A stretch of DNA of 64,000 nt from Mimachlamys varia. Its lineage: Eukaryota; Mollusca; Bivalvia; Pectinida; Pectinidae. Below are positions 13,930 through 28,900 of this stretch, one piece after another. Position numbers and translations under genes: made by a program. The notes under the pieces were generated by a model. It saw only the letters and a program-made list of their open reading frames with translations. It made no database searches and was not told the DNA's origin. Positions within the stretch are counted from its first letter, which is position 1, and the number at the start of each line of letters is the position of its first letter. The DNA lies in contig OX392527.1 of assembly GCA_947623455.1 (NCBI GenBank), forward strand, positions 7,560,001 to 7,624,000, written 5' to 3'.

Positions 13930-16900
13930 CTGTGAACAATCCAGACACATTACATGCCTTAGTTTTAAGTCTTACCTTTCCTTCACGATACACAATATAT
14001 ATATATGATAAGATGGAGTATATCAAGAGAAATTTTTTTTTATCAGAGTTGGTGTCACTTATTCTCTATTTTAGTAAACATATACAATACCATAGTCTGA
14101 TGTTGTGCTATCACTGGTTAAAGGCCCAATATACGTAACTTCAGGAAATTTTTCGTGATTCTGAAAAATTCTTCAAAAAAATCCAGTTGATAACTATGCA
14201 AAAATAAGCCTATAACAAAGTAAACCTGAGCAGTAACTAATAAGAAACTCTTGACAGAAAAGTCCAAAAAATTGAAAATAATTTAGGTGGGGCTCAACAA
14301 CAAACCGAAGTTAAAAGACAGTTCAAAATGGACGAGTGTTTACAATTACTGAGTTTCAACTGCTGCTGTACCAGTAACGGCGTAAGAATTCATCTTGAAT
14401 ATTGCTGATATTAGTTAATCTCAGCTAAATCTATAAATATAATAAGTTATTATGCTTAATTTTCACTTCAAGTTATGCCGAAAGTTACGTATATTGGGCC
14501 TTTAAATAAGCAAAGCAAAGTCATAACATTTCTAGACCTTAAGCTTGTACATTTATATAGAAAGGTCACATTCTGACTTTACCTGTCAAATTATGTATCT
14601 ACATACAACCTAGCCCTTCACTGATGGGCCAAAGGTCACATTACCTCTACATTCCTTTGTCCTGTAACATATACAGAGGATCCCTGGTCAGAAAGGAGAG
14701 GCTGGTCAATTCTACAGCCACAGGAGTTAGCACTGTCTCCAGGGCAAAGGGCGCATACAGCCTGCCACATCCCACTGGCTATAACCTGGTACTACAACAG
14801 AAAGGAGAGATTGGTCAATTCTACAGTCACACGAGTTAGCACTGTCTCCAGGGCAAAGGGCGCATACAGCCTGCCACATCCCACTGGCTATAACCTGGTA
14901 CTACAACAGAAAGGAGAGGCTGGTCAAATCTACAGTCACACGAGTTAGCACTGTCTCCAGGGCAAAGGGCGCATACAGCCTGCCACATCCCACTGGCTAT
15001 AACCTGGTACTACAATACAAAGGAGAGGCTGGTCAAATCTACAGCCACACGAGTTAGCACTGTCTCTAGGGCAAAGGGCGCATACAGCCTGCCACATCCC
15101 ACTGGCTATAACCTGGTACTACAACAGAAAGGAGAGGCTGGTCAAATCTACAGTCACACCAGTTAGCACTGTCTCCAGGGCAAAGGGCGCTTACAGCCAG
15201 GCACAACCCACTTGCTATAACCTGGTACTACAACAAAGAGAAATACAAAGTTCCAAAAGTAAGTTATAGTAACACAGGCCACTGGCTATAACTTGGTACT
15301 ACACCCCATAGTAATACAGAGTAATACATCACACTGGCTATAACCTAGTACTACACCCCATAGTCACGCAGAGTAATACATCACACTGGCTATAACCTGA
15401 TACCACACCACATAGTAACACAGAGTAATACATCACACTGGCTATAACCTGATACCACACCACATAGTAACACAGAGTAATACATCACACTGGCTATAAC
15501 CTGATACTACACCACATAGTAACACAGAGTAATACATCACACTGGCTATAACCTGATACCACACCACATAGTAACACAGAGTAATACATCACACTGGCTA
15601 TAACCTGATACCACACCACATAGTAACACAGAGTAATACATCACACTGGCTATAACTTGATACTACACCACATAGTAACACAGAGTAATACATCACACTG
15701 GCTATAACCTGATACTACACACCATAGTAATACATCACACTGGCTATAACCTGATACTTCACCACGTAGTAACAAAGAGTAATGCATCACACTGGCTATA
15801 ACCTGATACTACACACCATAGTAACACAGAGTAATACATCACACTGGCTATAACCTGATACTACACACCATACTAACACAGAGTAATACATCACACTGGC
15901 TAAAACCTTATACTAAACCCCATAGTAACACAGAGTAATACATCACACTGGCTAAAACCTGATACTACATCACATAGTAACACAGAGCAATACATCACAC
16001 TGGCTATAACCTGATACTACACACCATAGTAACACAGAGTAATACATCACACTGGCTATAACCTGATACTACACACCATAGTAACACAGAGTAATACATC
16101 ACACTGGCTATAACCTGATACTACACACCATAGTAACACAGAGTAATACATCACACTGGCTATAACCTGATACTACACACCATAGTAACACAGAGTAATA
16201 CATCACACTGGCTATAACCTGATACTACACACCATAGTAACACAGAGTAATACATCACACTGGCTATAACTTGATACTACACCACTTAGTAACACAGAGT
16301 AATACATCACACTGGCTATAACTTGATACTACACCACTTAGTAACACAGAGTAATGCATCACACTGGCTATAACCTGATACCACACCACATAGTAACACA
16401 GAGTAATACATCACACTGGCTATAACCTGATACTACACACCATAGTCACACAGAGTAATACATCACACTGGCTATAACCTGATACTACACCACATAGTAA
16501 CACAGAGTAATACATCACACTGGCTATAACCTGATACTACACCACATAGTAACACAGAGTAATACATCACACTGGCTATAACCTGATACTACATACCATA
16601 CTAACACAGAGTAATACATCACACTGGCCATAACCTGATACTACACCACATAGTAACACAGAGTAATACATCACACTGGCTATAACCTGATACTACATAC
16701 CATACTAACACAGAGTAATACATCACACTGGCCATAACCTGATACTACACCACATAGTAACACAGAGTAATACATCACACTGGCCATAACCTGATACTAC
16801 ACACCATAATAACACAGAGTAATACATCACACTGGCTATAACCTGATACTACACTCCATAGTAACACAGAGTAATACATCACACTGGCTATAACCTGATA

Positions 16901-19900
16901 CTACACACCATAGTAACACAGAGTAATACATCACACTGGCTATAACCTGATACTACACCACATAGTAACACAGAGTAATGCATCACACTGGCTATAACCT
17001 GATACTACACCACATACTAACACAGAGTAATACATCACACTGGCTATAACCTGATACTACACACCATAGTAACACAGAGTAATACATCACACTGGCTATA
17101 ACCTGATACTACACACCATAGTAACACAGAGTAATACATCACACTGGCTATAACCCGATACTACACCACATAGTAACACAGAGTAATACATCACACTGGC
17201 TATAACCTGATACTAAACCCCATAGTAACACAGAGTAATACATCACACTGGCTATAACCTGATATTACACACCATAGTAACACAGAGTAATACACCACAC
17301 TGGCTATAACCTGATACTACACACCATAGTAACACAGAGTAATACATCACACTGGCTATAAACTGATACTACACACCATAGTAACACAGAGTAATACATC
17401 ACACTGGCTATAACCTGATACTACACACCATAGTAACACAGAGTAATACATCACACTGGATATCTGATGTACTGGTCCTTCTATTCTACTGTTGTTAGAT
17501 GTTACAGTGCCACAGAGATTGAGAGGGGGGTTCTGGTGACTGGATACTTACCCAGGCTTGCCTGCTTGAGACATAATTTTACCTCAACAGACACAACTCC
17601 GTAGTCATTGACTAAAGGATGCCAAAATGCAATATGGTCGATCACAAGAATATGACTGTCATTTTATTACCTTTGGTCTGTCACAGCGACGTATGGCAGT
17701 CAGAATACTTGTTTTGAGATGTTCCATCGAGCAAATACCAAGCCTTGGTACCAGATCCCTCCCCAGGACCACAGAACACACGTAATCAGAGCAACAAGCG
17801 CTGGCCTCGTGGCTGTGAGTGCAAACAAATCACATACATTTAACATCTCTAAAAAAAAGATTGCTGTCATTTTTTTAAGCGAATTTGTAGAATTAATTTT
17901 CCCAGACTTTCCCCCCTTTTAATAAAGTAATTTTCATTCAAGATATGTTGCTTGGAAATCGAACAAAAACTAAGGCATTATACACTGAAATCGTATACAG
18001 GGGTTTTCGTGCTGTGAATGTATGGAAACAGCAGAAAATGACATTTTTCTTTATTCAAGGGGCCAAAACTCCGCCAAATATCGTCAACCAAAAGTGGTGA
18101 TCGACTTGGCCAAGCTCTTTAGACATTTAACCTGGTTACCAGGCTTAAGAAAAAATCAGATAATATCTGTTGCCATTATTACATGGAAACAAAGTGTGAC
18201 AGACACTGCCAGCCAGCCGGATTCAAAATTAATATCCCCCTTCCATTTCTATGTAACATCTTACCTGAGGAGTCACCTCTCCCAGTAGTAACTACTACTT
18301 GGGAAGTCCTCGTCCTCGCCCTCCCCCTGTAGTAACTACAACCTGGAAAGTCCCCCCCTCCCATTTATATGTACCATCTTACCTGAGGAGTCCCCTCTAT
18401 GTAACATCTTACCTGAGGAGTCCCCTCTATGTAACACCTTACCTGAGGAGTCCCCTCTATGTAACACCTTACCTGAGGAGTCACCTCTATGCAACATCTT
18501 ACCTAAGGAGTCCCCTCTATGTAACATCTTACCTGAGGAGTCCCCTCTATGTAACACCTTACCTGAGGAGCCCCCTCTATGTAACACCTTACCTGAGGAG
18601 TCCTGTCTATGTAACACCTTACCTGAGGAGTCCCCTCTATGTAACACCTTACCTTAGGAGTCACCTCTATGTAACACCTTACCTGAGGAGTCCCCTCTAT
18701 GTAACATCTTACCTGAGGAGTCCCCCCTCTATGTAACACCTTACCTGAGAAGTCCCCTCTATGTAACATCTTACCTGAGAAGTCCCCTCTATGTAACACC
18801 TTACCTGAGGAGTCCCCTCTATGTAACATCTTACCTGAGGAGTCCCCTCTATGTAACACCTTACCTGAGGAGTCCCCTCTTTGTTACACCTTACCTGACG
18901 AGTCCCCTCTATGTAACATCTTACCTGAGGAGCCCCCTCTATGTAACACCTTACCTGAGGAGTCCTGTCTATGTAACACCTTACCTGAGGAGTCCCCTCT
19001 ATGTAACACCTTACCTGAGGAGTCCCCTCTATGTAACACCTTACCTGAGGAGTCCCCTCTATGTAACACCTTACCTGAGGAGTCCCCTCTATGTAGCACC
19101 TTACCTGAGGAGTCCCCTCTATGTAGCACCTTACATGAGGAGTCCCCTCTATGTAACATCTTACCTGAGAAGTCCCCTTTATGTAACATTTTACCTGAGG
19201 AGTCCCCTCTACGTAACATCTTACCTGAGGAGTCCCCTCTATGTTACACCTTACCTGAGGAGCCCCCTCTATGTAACACCTTACCTGAGGAGTCCCCTCT
19301 ATGTAACATCTTACCTGAGGAGTCCCCTCTATGTTACACCTTACCTGAGGAGCCCCCTCTATGTAACATCTTACCTGAGGAGTCCCCTCTATGTTACACC
19401 TTACCTGAGGAGTCCCCTCTATGTAACACCTTACCTTAGGAGTCACCTCTATGTAACACCTTACCTGAGGAGCCCCCTCTATGTTACACCTTACCTGAGG
19501 AGCCCCCTCTATGTTACACCTTACCTGAGGAGCCCCCTCTATGTAACATCTTACCTGAGGAGTCCCCTCTATGTAACACCTTACCTGAGGAGTCCCCTCT
19601 ATGTAACACCTTACCTTAGGAGTCCCCTCTATGTAACACCTTACCTTAGGAGTCACCTCTATGTAACATCTTACCTGAGAAGTTCCCTCTATGTAACATC
19701 TTACCTGAGGAGTCCCCTCTATGTAACACCTTACCTGAGGAGTCCCCTCTATGTAACACCTTACCTTAGGAGTCACCTCTATGTAACATCTTACCTGAGA
19801 AGTTCCCTCTATGTAACATCTTACCTGAGGAGTCCCCTCAATGTAACAACTTACCTGAGGAGTCCCCCCTCTATGTAACACCTTACCTGAGGAGTCCCCT

Positions 19901-22900
19901 CTATGTTACACCTTACCTTAGGAGTCACCTCTATGTAACACCTTACCTGAGGAGTCCCCTCTATGTAACACCTTACCTGAGGAGTCCCCTCTATGTAACA
20001 CCTTACCTGAGGAGTCCCCTCTATGTAACATCTTACCTTAGGAGTCACCTCTATGTAACACCTTACCTGAGGAGTCCCCTCTATGTAAAATCTTACCTGA
20101 GGAGTCCCCTCTATGTAACACCTTACCTGAAGAGTCACCTCTATGTAACACCTTACCTGAGGAGTCCCCTCTATGTAACACCTTACCTGAGAAGTCCCCT
20201 CTATGTAACACCTTACCTGAGGAATCCCCTCTATGTAACACCTTACCTGAGGAGTCCCCTCTATGTAACACCTTACCTGAGGAGTCCCCTCTATGTAACA
20301 CCTTACCTGAGGAGTCCCCCGGGCGGAGAGAATGTAAAGCAGATAAGATCTGGGTATTGAGGTTTGAGGAGAATAGCCAGGAGGGCAGCTGCTCCAGCCC
20401 CTAAACTGTGACCAGTGACCACTAATCTGGCACCCTGGAATAACAAGAGCATCCCTATCAACATTTCCTCAACAACATCAACATCTTGTTATTTGCTACT
20501 ATTCATAATACATATAATAAAAAGAGGATATTCAATGGTTTGCCGTTTAATATCGAATATATTTTATTTGTATGGCAGATTTTTTTGCCATACTTGTTGA
20601 AATATATTTGATATTAATGGCACACCATTGAATATCCTCTATTTATTACATATGTATTATGAATGGTAGCAACTAACTTGTTCAGGTATTCATAGCATGT
20701 GGTAACAAAAGGCTGAGGGGGCCTGTAGTGTCTACCAGGACTTGTTTTTAACAGAGCACAGGGTAACATACAGCTGCAGAATTCAGCCAGGAGAGAGTAC
20801 TGGACCAATAAGGATAAGTAGTTCATTATTATTGTCAATCAAATACCGTTTTCAGTTTTTTAATGTGATCTGTGTGCACTGTTACATCTCCAAGTAAACT
20901 AACTTTCAGATAATAAAACACAACAGAAAGATTAAAACAAAAAGCTTATTTTCTATTTTTAATTACCTAAATTAAGAATGTCCTCTATTTTAATGACAAT
21001 TGGTAACTGCCTACATTTTCTACATTTGACAAGGGATCAGTATTGAAGTGCTGTACCTGGTTTTGCTGGAAGGCTTTCTCCAGGATTTGTTTATGCTGTA
21101 GTTCATCCCTGATGTAGCAGGCTGCCTGATAAATTCCTCGGTGACATTTCCAGTCAGCACACTCGTCCTGGTCAATAGATACACAGTCTGCTGACATGTC
21201 TGTCAGTGCATCCTGTAAAACAAGGAACACGTGGTCAAAGTCTATATATCTACAACCCACAGTCTGTATATCTACAACCCACAGTCTGTATATCTACAAA
21301 CCACAGTCTGTATATCTACAACCCACAGTCTGTATATCTACAACCAACAGTCTGTATATCTACAACCAACAGTCTATATATCTACAACCAACAGTCTATA
21401 TATCTACAACTCACAGTCTGTTGGTTGTAGGTATACAGACTGTGTACCTACAACCCACAGTCTATATATCTACAACCCACAGTCTATATATCTACAACCC
21501 ACAGTCTGTATATCTACAACCAACAGTCTATATATCTACAACCCACAGTCTGTATATCTACAACCAACAGTCTGTATACCTACAACCCACAGTCTATATA
21601 CCTACAACCAACAGTCTATATATCTACAACTCACAGTCTATATATCTACAACCAACAGTCTATATATCTACAACCCACAGTCTGTATACCTACAACCCAC
21701 AGTCTGTATATCTACAACCAACAGTCTATATATCTACAACCCACAGTCTATATATCTACAACCAACAGTCTATATATCTACAACCCACAGTCTATATATC
21801 TACAACCAACAGTCTGTATATCTACAACCCACAGTCTATATATCTACAACCAACAGTCTGTATATCTACAACCAACAGTCTGTATACCTACAACCCACAG
21901 TCTGTATATCTACAACCAACAGTCTGTATATCTACAACCCACAGTCTATATATCTACAACCCACAGTCTGTATACCTACAACCCACAGTCTGTATATCTA
22001 CAACCCAAAGTCTGTATATCTACAACCCACAGTCTATATATCTACAACCAACAGTCTGTATACCTACAACCCACAGTATGTATATCTACAACCCACATTC
22101 TGTATATCTACAACCCACAGTCTGTATATCTACAACCCACAGTCTGTATATCTACAACCAACAGTCTATATATCTACAACCCACAGTCTATATATCTACA
22201 ACCCACAGTCTGTATATCTACAACTCACAGTCTGTATATCTACAACCAACAGTCTATATATCTACAACCCACAGTCTGTATATCTACAACCAACAGTCTG
22301 TATATCTACAACCCACAGTCTGTATACCTACAACCCACAGTCTGTATACCTACAACCAACAGTCTGTATATCTACAACTCACAGTCTTTATATCTACAAC
22401 CAACAGTCTGTATACCTACAACCAACAGTCTGTATACCTACAACCAACAGTCTATATATCTACAACCCAGTCTATATATCTACAACCAACAGTCTGTATA
22501 CCTACAACTCACAGTCTATATACCTACAACCAACAGTCTATATATCTACAACCCACAGTCTATATACCTACAACTCACAGTCTATATACCTACAACCCAT
22601 AGTCTATATATCTACAACCCACAGTCTGTATATCTACAACCCAGTCTGTATATCTACAACCAACAGTCTGTATATCTACAACCCAAAGTCTGTATATCTA
22701 CAACCCACAGTCTGTATATCTACAACTCACAGTCTATATCTCTACAACCCACAGTCTATATATCTACAACCCACAGTCTGTATATCTACAACCCACAGTC
22801 TGTGTATCTACAACTCACTATCTGTATATCTACAACTCACTGTCTATATATCTACAACTCACAGTCTGTATATCTACAACTCACTGTCTGTATATCTACA

Positions 22901-25900
22901 ACCAACAGTCTATATATCTACAACCCACAGTCTGTATATCTACAACCCACAGTCTGTATATCTACATCCAACAGTCTGTATACCTACAACCCACAGTCTA
23001 TATATCTACAACCCACAGTCTATATATCTACAACCCACAGTCTGTATATCTACAACCAACAGTCTATATATCTACAACCCACAGTCTGTATATCTACAAC
23101 CAACAGTCGGTATACCTACAACCCACAGTCTATATAACTACAACCCACAGTTTATATATCTACAACCCACAGTCTGTATATCTACAACTAACAGTCTGTA
23201 TATCTACAACCAACAGCCTATATATCTACAACCCACAGTCTGTATACCTACAACCCACAGTCTGTATATCTACAACCCACAGTCTATATATCTACAACCC
23301 ACAGTCTATATATCTACAACCCATAGTCTGTATACCTACAACCCACAGTCTGTATACCTACAACCAACAGTCTATATATCTACAACCCACAGTCTATATA
23401 CCTACAACTCACAGTCTATATACCTACAACCCATAGTCTGTATACCTACAACCCACAGTCTGTATATCTACAACCCACAGTCTATATATCTACAACCCAC
23501 ATTCTGTATATCTACAACCCACAGTCTGTATATCTACAACCCACAGTCTGTATATCTACAACCAACAGTCTATATATCTACAACCCACAGTCTGTATATC
23601 TACAACTCACAGTCTGTATATCTACAACCAACAGTCTATATATCTACAACCCACAGTCTGTATATCTACAACCAATAGTCTGTATATCTACAACCCACAG
23701 TCTGTATACCTACAACCCACAGTCTGTATACCTACAACCAACAGTCTGTATATCTACAACTCACAGTCTTTATATCTACAACCAACAGTCTGTATACCTA
23801 CAACCAACAGTCTGTATACCTACAACCAACAGTCTATATATCTACAACCCAGTCTATATATCTACAACCAACAGTCTGTATACCTACAACTCACAGTCTA
23901 TATACCTACAACCAACAGTCTATATATCTACAACCCACAGTCTATATACCTACAACTCACAGTCTATATACCTACAACCCATAGTCTATATATCTACAAC
24001 CCACAGTCTGTATATCTACAACCCACAGTCTGTATATCTACAACCCACAGTCTGTATATCTACAACCCAAAGTCTGTATATCTACAACCCACAGTCTGTA
24101 TATCTACAACTCACAGTCTATATCTCTACAACCCACAGTCTATATATCTACAACCCACAGTCTGTATATCTACAACCCACAGTCTGTGTATCTACAACTC
24201 ACTATCTGTATATCTACAACTCACTGTCTGTATATCTACAACCAACAGTCTATATATCTACAACCCACAGTCTGTATATCTACAACTCACAGTCTGTATA
24301 TCTACATCCAACAGTCTGTATACCTACAACCCACAGTCTATATATCTACAACCCACAGTCTATATATCTACAACCCACAGTCTGTATATCTACAACCAAC
24401 AGTCTATATATCTACAACCCACAGTCTGTATATCTACAACCAACAGTCGGTATACCTACAACCCACAGTCTATATAACTACAACCCACAGTCTATATATC
24501 TACAACCCACAGTCTGTATATCTACAACTAACAGTCTGTATATCTACAACCAACAGCCTATATATCTACAACCCACAGTCTGTATACCTACAACCCACAG
24601 TCTGTATATCTACAACCCACAGTCTATATATCTACAACCCACAGTCTATATATCTACAACCCATAGTCTGTATACCTACAACCCACAGTCTGTATACCTA
24701 CAACCAACAGTCTATATATCTACAACCCACAGTCTTTATATCTACAACCAACAGTCTGTATACCTACAACCAACAGTCTGTATACCTACAACCAACAGTC
24801 TATATATCTACAACCCACAGTCTGTATATCTACAACCCAGTCTATATATCTACAACCAACAGTCTGTATACCTACAACTCATAGTCTATATACCTACAAC
24901 CAACAGTCTATATATCTACAACCCACAGTCTATATACCTACAACTCACAGTCTATATACCTACAACCCATAGTCTATATATCTACAACCCACAGTCTGTG
25001 TATTTACAACTCACAGTCTGTATATCTACAACCCACAGTCTGTATATCTACAACCCACAGTCTGTATATCTACAACCCAAAGTCTGTATATCTACAACTC
25101 ACTGTCTATATATCTACAACTCACAGTCTGTATATCTACAACTCACTGTCTGTATATCTACAACTCACTGTCTATATATCTACAACCCACTGTCTGTATA
25201 TCTACAACTCACAGTCTATCTATCTACAACTCACTGTCTATATATCTACAACCCACAGTCTGTATATCTACAACTCACAGTCTGTATATCTACAACCCAC
25301 AGTCTGTATATCTACAACCCACTGTCTGTATATCTACAACTCACAGTCTGTATATCTACAACTCACAGTCTGTATATCTACAACCCACAGTCTGTATATC
25401 TACAACCCACAGTCTGTATATCTACAACCCACAGTCTGTATATCTACAACCCACAGTCTGTATATCTACAACCCACAGTCTGTATATCTACAACTCACAG
25501 TCTGTATATCTACAACCCACAGTCTATATATCTACAACCCATAGTCTATATATCTACAACCCACAGTCTGTATATCTACAACCCACAGTCTGTATATCTA
25601 CAACCCACAGTCTGTATACCTACAACCCACAGTCTATATATCTACAACCCACAGTCTGTGTGAGAGGGTGTGCGTGTGTTTAATAATGACTTCCCACAAG
25701 GAAACATATCCCTGTTACCATAGTTACCTACCCTCAATAGCAATGGTCCATGTAACAGTATTGACTTCCCACAAAGAAACATCCCTGTTACCATAGTTAC
25801 CTACCCTCAATAGCAATGTTCCAGGTAACAGCAATGATTTACCACAAGGAAACACCCCTGTTACCATAGTTACCTACCTTCAATGACAATGTTCCCCGTA

Positions 25901-28900
25901 TAGACACAACAACAGACTTTTCTTTCCTGTCCACTGCCACAAAAAATGGAATTGCATAAATCTGAAAGACAGGGGAAAAGTAAGGATTATTTCAAAGTGT
26001 TCTGATATGACTTTAGATGTTACAAAAAGTACATTATATCTTTATTAGATTGGACAGTTTTGTAAATAATCTGCAACGTCAAGTAGAACACTGATCAGCA
26101 GGTAAACAGTTATAACTATAGACTCAGGGTCAGACCACCAATACACTGATCAGCAGGTTAACAGTTATAACTATAGACTCAGGGTCAGACCACCATTACA
26201 CTGATCAGCAGGTTAACAGTTATAACTATAGACTCAGGGTCAGACCACCATTACATTGTAATTGTTAAACAGTTATAACTATAGACTCAGGGTCAGACCA
26301 CCATTACATTGTAATTGTTAAACAGTTATAACTATAGACTCAGGGTCAGACCACCATTACATTGTAACTGTTAAACAGTTATAACTATAGACTCAGGGTC
26401 AGACCACCATTACATTGTAATTGTTAAACAGTTATAACTATAGACTCAGGGTCAGACCACCATTACATTGTAATTGTTAAACAGTTATAACTATAGACTC
26501 AGGGTCAGACCACCATTACCTTGTAATTGTTAAACAGTTATAACTATAGACTCAGGGTCAGACCACCATTACATTGTAAGTGTTAAACAGTTATAACTAT
26601 AGACACAGGGTCAGACCACCATTACCTTGTAATTGTTAAACAGTTATAACTATAGACACAGGGTCAGACCACCATTAATATACATTGTAATTGTTAAACA
26701 GTTATAACTATAGACACAGGGTCAGACCACCAATACATTGTAATTGTTAAACAGATATAACTATAGACACAGGGTCAGACCACCATTAATATACATTGTA
26801 ATTGTTAAACAGTTATAACGATAGACACAGTGTCAGACCACCATTACATTGTAATTGTTAAACAGTTATAACTATAGACACAGGGTCAGACCACCATTAA
26901 TATACATTGTAATTGTTAAACAGTTATAACTATAGACACAGGGTCAGACCACCATTAATATACATTGTAATTGTTAAACAGTTATAACGATAGACACAGT
27001 GTCAGACCACCATTACATTGTAATTGTTAAACAGTTTTAACTATAGACACAGGGTTAGACCACCATTACATTGTAATTGTTAAACAGATATAACTATAGA
27101 CACAGGGTCAGACCACCATTACATTGTAATTGTTAAACAGATATAACTATAGACACAGGGTCAGACCACCAATACTTTGTAATTGTTAAATAGAGGATAT
27201 TAAATGGTTTGCCATTTAATATCAAATATATTTCACAAGTATGGCAAATTTTTTTTATATATTCACGAGTGCGTAGCACGAGTGAAAATATTTTAAAAAT
27301 CTGCCATACAAATGAAATTAACTATTAAACAGCAAACCATTGAATTTTCTTTTTATTACATTTCCAAAGAGGACTTAAGAATATTTTCATTATTTTTTTC
27401 TTTACTTGCCTACTGGAAAATAGCTACCATAATTTCTCGCATATAGTGCACAGTTTTTTAGGGGAAATCGAAAGTGTGAAGAACGGGGTGCACACTATAC
27501 GCAAGAAAAAGCAAAATCCTTGACTTGGTCGCGATCATGTATCGTTAATTTTTCAGAGATTTTCAGAATGACTTGAAATATCCTAGCGGTAGTTAACAGC
27601 TGATATTTTGTTGAATAAATCCTGATTTGCATTAGTTTTTTACAGCCACGAATAGTTGCAATTATAAAAGCCATACAATACGATAGGATCTGATAAATAA
27701 ACTCGAGGAAAGTAGCCTGAACTTTTAGGTCAAGATTGTATTTACGCGACATTATCACAAGGCATATGGTGAAATATACCGAAGAATTAGATCGTTGTTA
27801 GCACTCTGATGTTAAAAATGCCTTTTTTTGTGTAAAATCATACTTGACAATTCAATCCTGATGGTAGAAATGTGTCAAGAACGATAGAGGAAGTTTGCCG
27901 GTTTGTGTATTGCAAAGAGTGAAGGTCGCTTAATATTAATACCCGGCAGTAACCAACAGATTTGCAAACATGCGAGTTGCACTGGTAACGATAACAGTTA
28001 AGAGTTTGGAAAATAAACATTTAGGGACTCAAAACTGTCCAATACATATCCATATTTTCTTTTTAAAGAAAAAATGCTGATATCACAAAAGGTTTGTGTT
28101 TTTATGTCTAACAAATTCGGCTGTATGCCGTCCTTGTCAGACCTGATTGAGTGACTGCTTTTAGTATACCAGTCAACCCAGTACACTGCTGACTCTATAG
28201 GTGCTATATCATTCCAGCTTGACGTTTTTTCAAAAAAACAATTTTTTTTTTCATTTTTGAACCCCAAAAAGAACCTGTGCACTATATGCGAGTGCGCACT
28301 ATCTGCAAGAAATTACGGTAGGCGTAATCCATCGAAATCACAAACGATCGATCGGGTCCAGTACACAGCTGATTGAGATAAGCTGATCGGAAAAGTTGAA
28401 CCATTCTCATCTTCCAATTCATTAAATATTAAATCCTGCATCAGTTCTATTTACTATTAATGCCATTTCTTCAAGACAATCTTTTCCCAATAGACAAGTT
28501 CTAGCAGACGACAACAATGCCAAGCCTCCAATACCAAGGGCAATGGGGAAGTTTGATTTGATCAATCTTACAAAAGTTCCGATGTAGTATGAAAAAAATG
28601 ACCCAGTGAAAAACTACCCACCGTTGAAATCTACGGCGGGTCACTTTTTCAGAGGACGAATTACAAAAATTGAGTGGGGTCATTTTTTACAGATGGCCGT
28701 GTAAGATTTCTACTGTAAAATAAAGACCCCGGGAAATTTTTGCAATGTAGAATAATGACTCCAGGTAGTTTTTTATTTGTGGGTCACTTTTTCACATTAC
28801 ACTGAAAAAGCCTTATATTTTCACGGCAAAAACTTATATTTTCACTGCTCATCACCGCAGTGAAAATATAATTTGTATCAGTTTGATAATTTTCTATATT

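Noticed and set aside
18299..20301. Multiple overlapping repeat-protein frames on both strands
   Set aside because: They are open only because a 30-bp unit is a multiple of three and lacks stops in those frames; the true content is the repeated exon 10 donor.
21231..23678. 815-codon open frame in the 22-bp array
   Set aside because: The unit lacks stops in all three plus frames, so an open frame arises automatically. It is in an intron, antisense to DAGLB, and has no domain.
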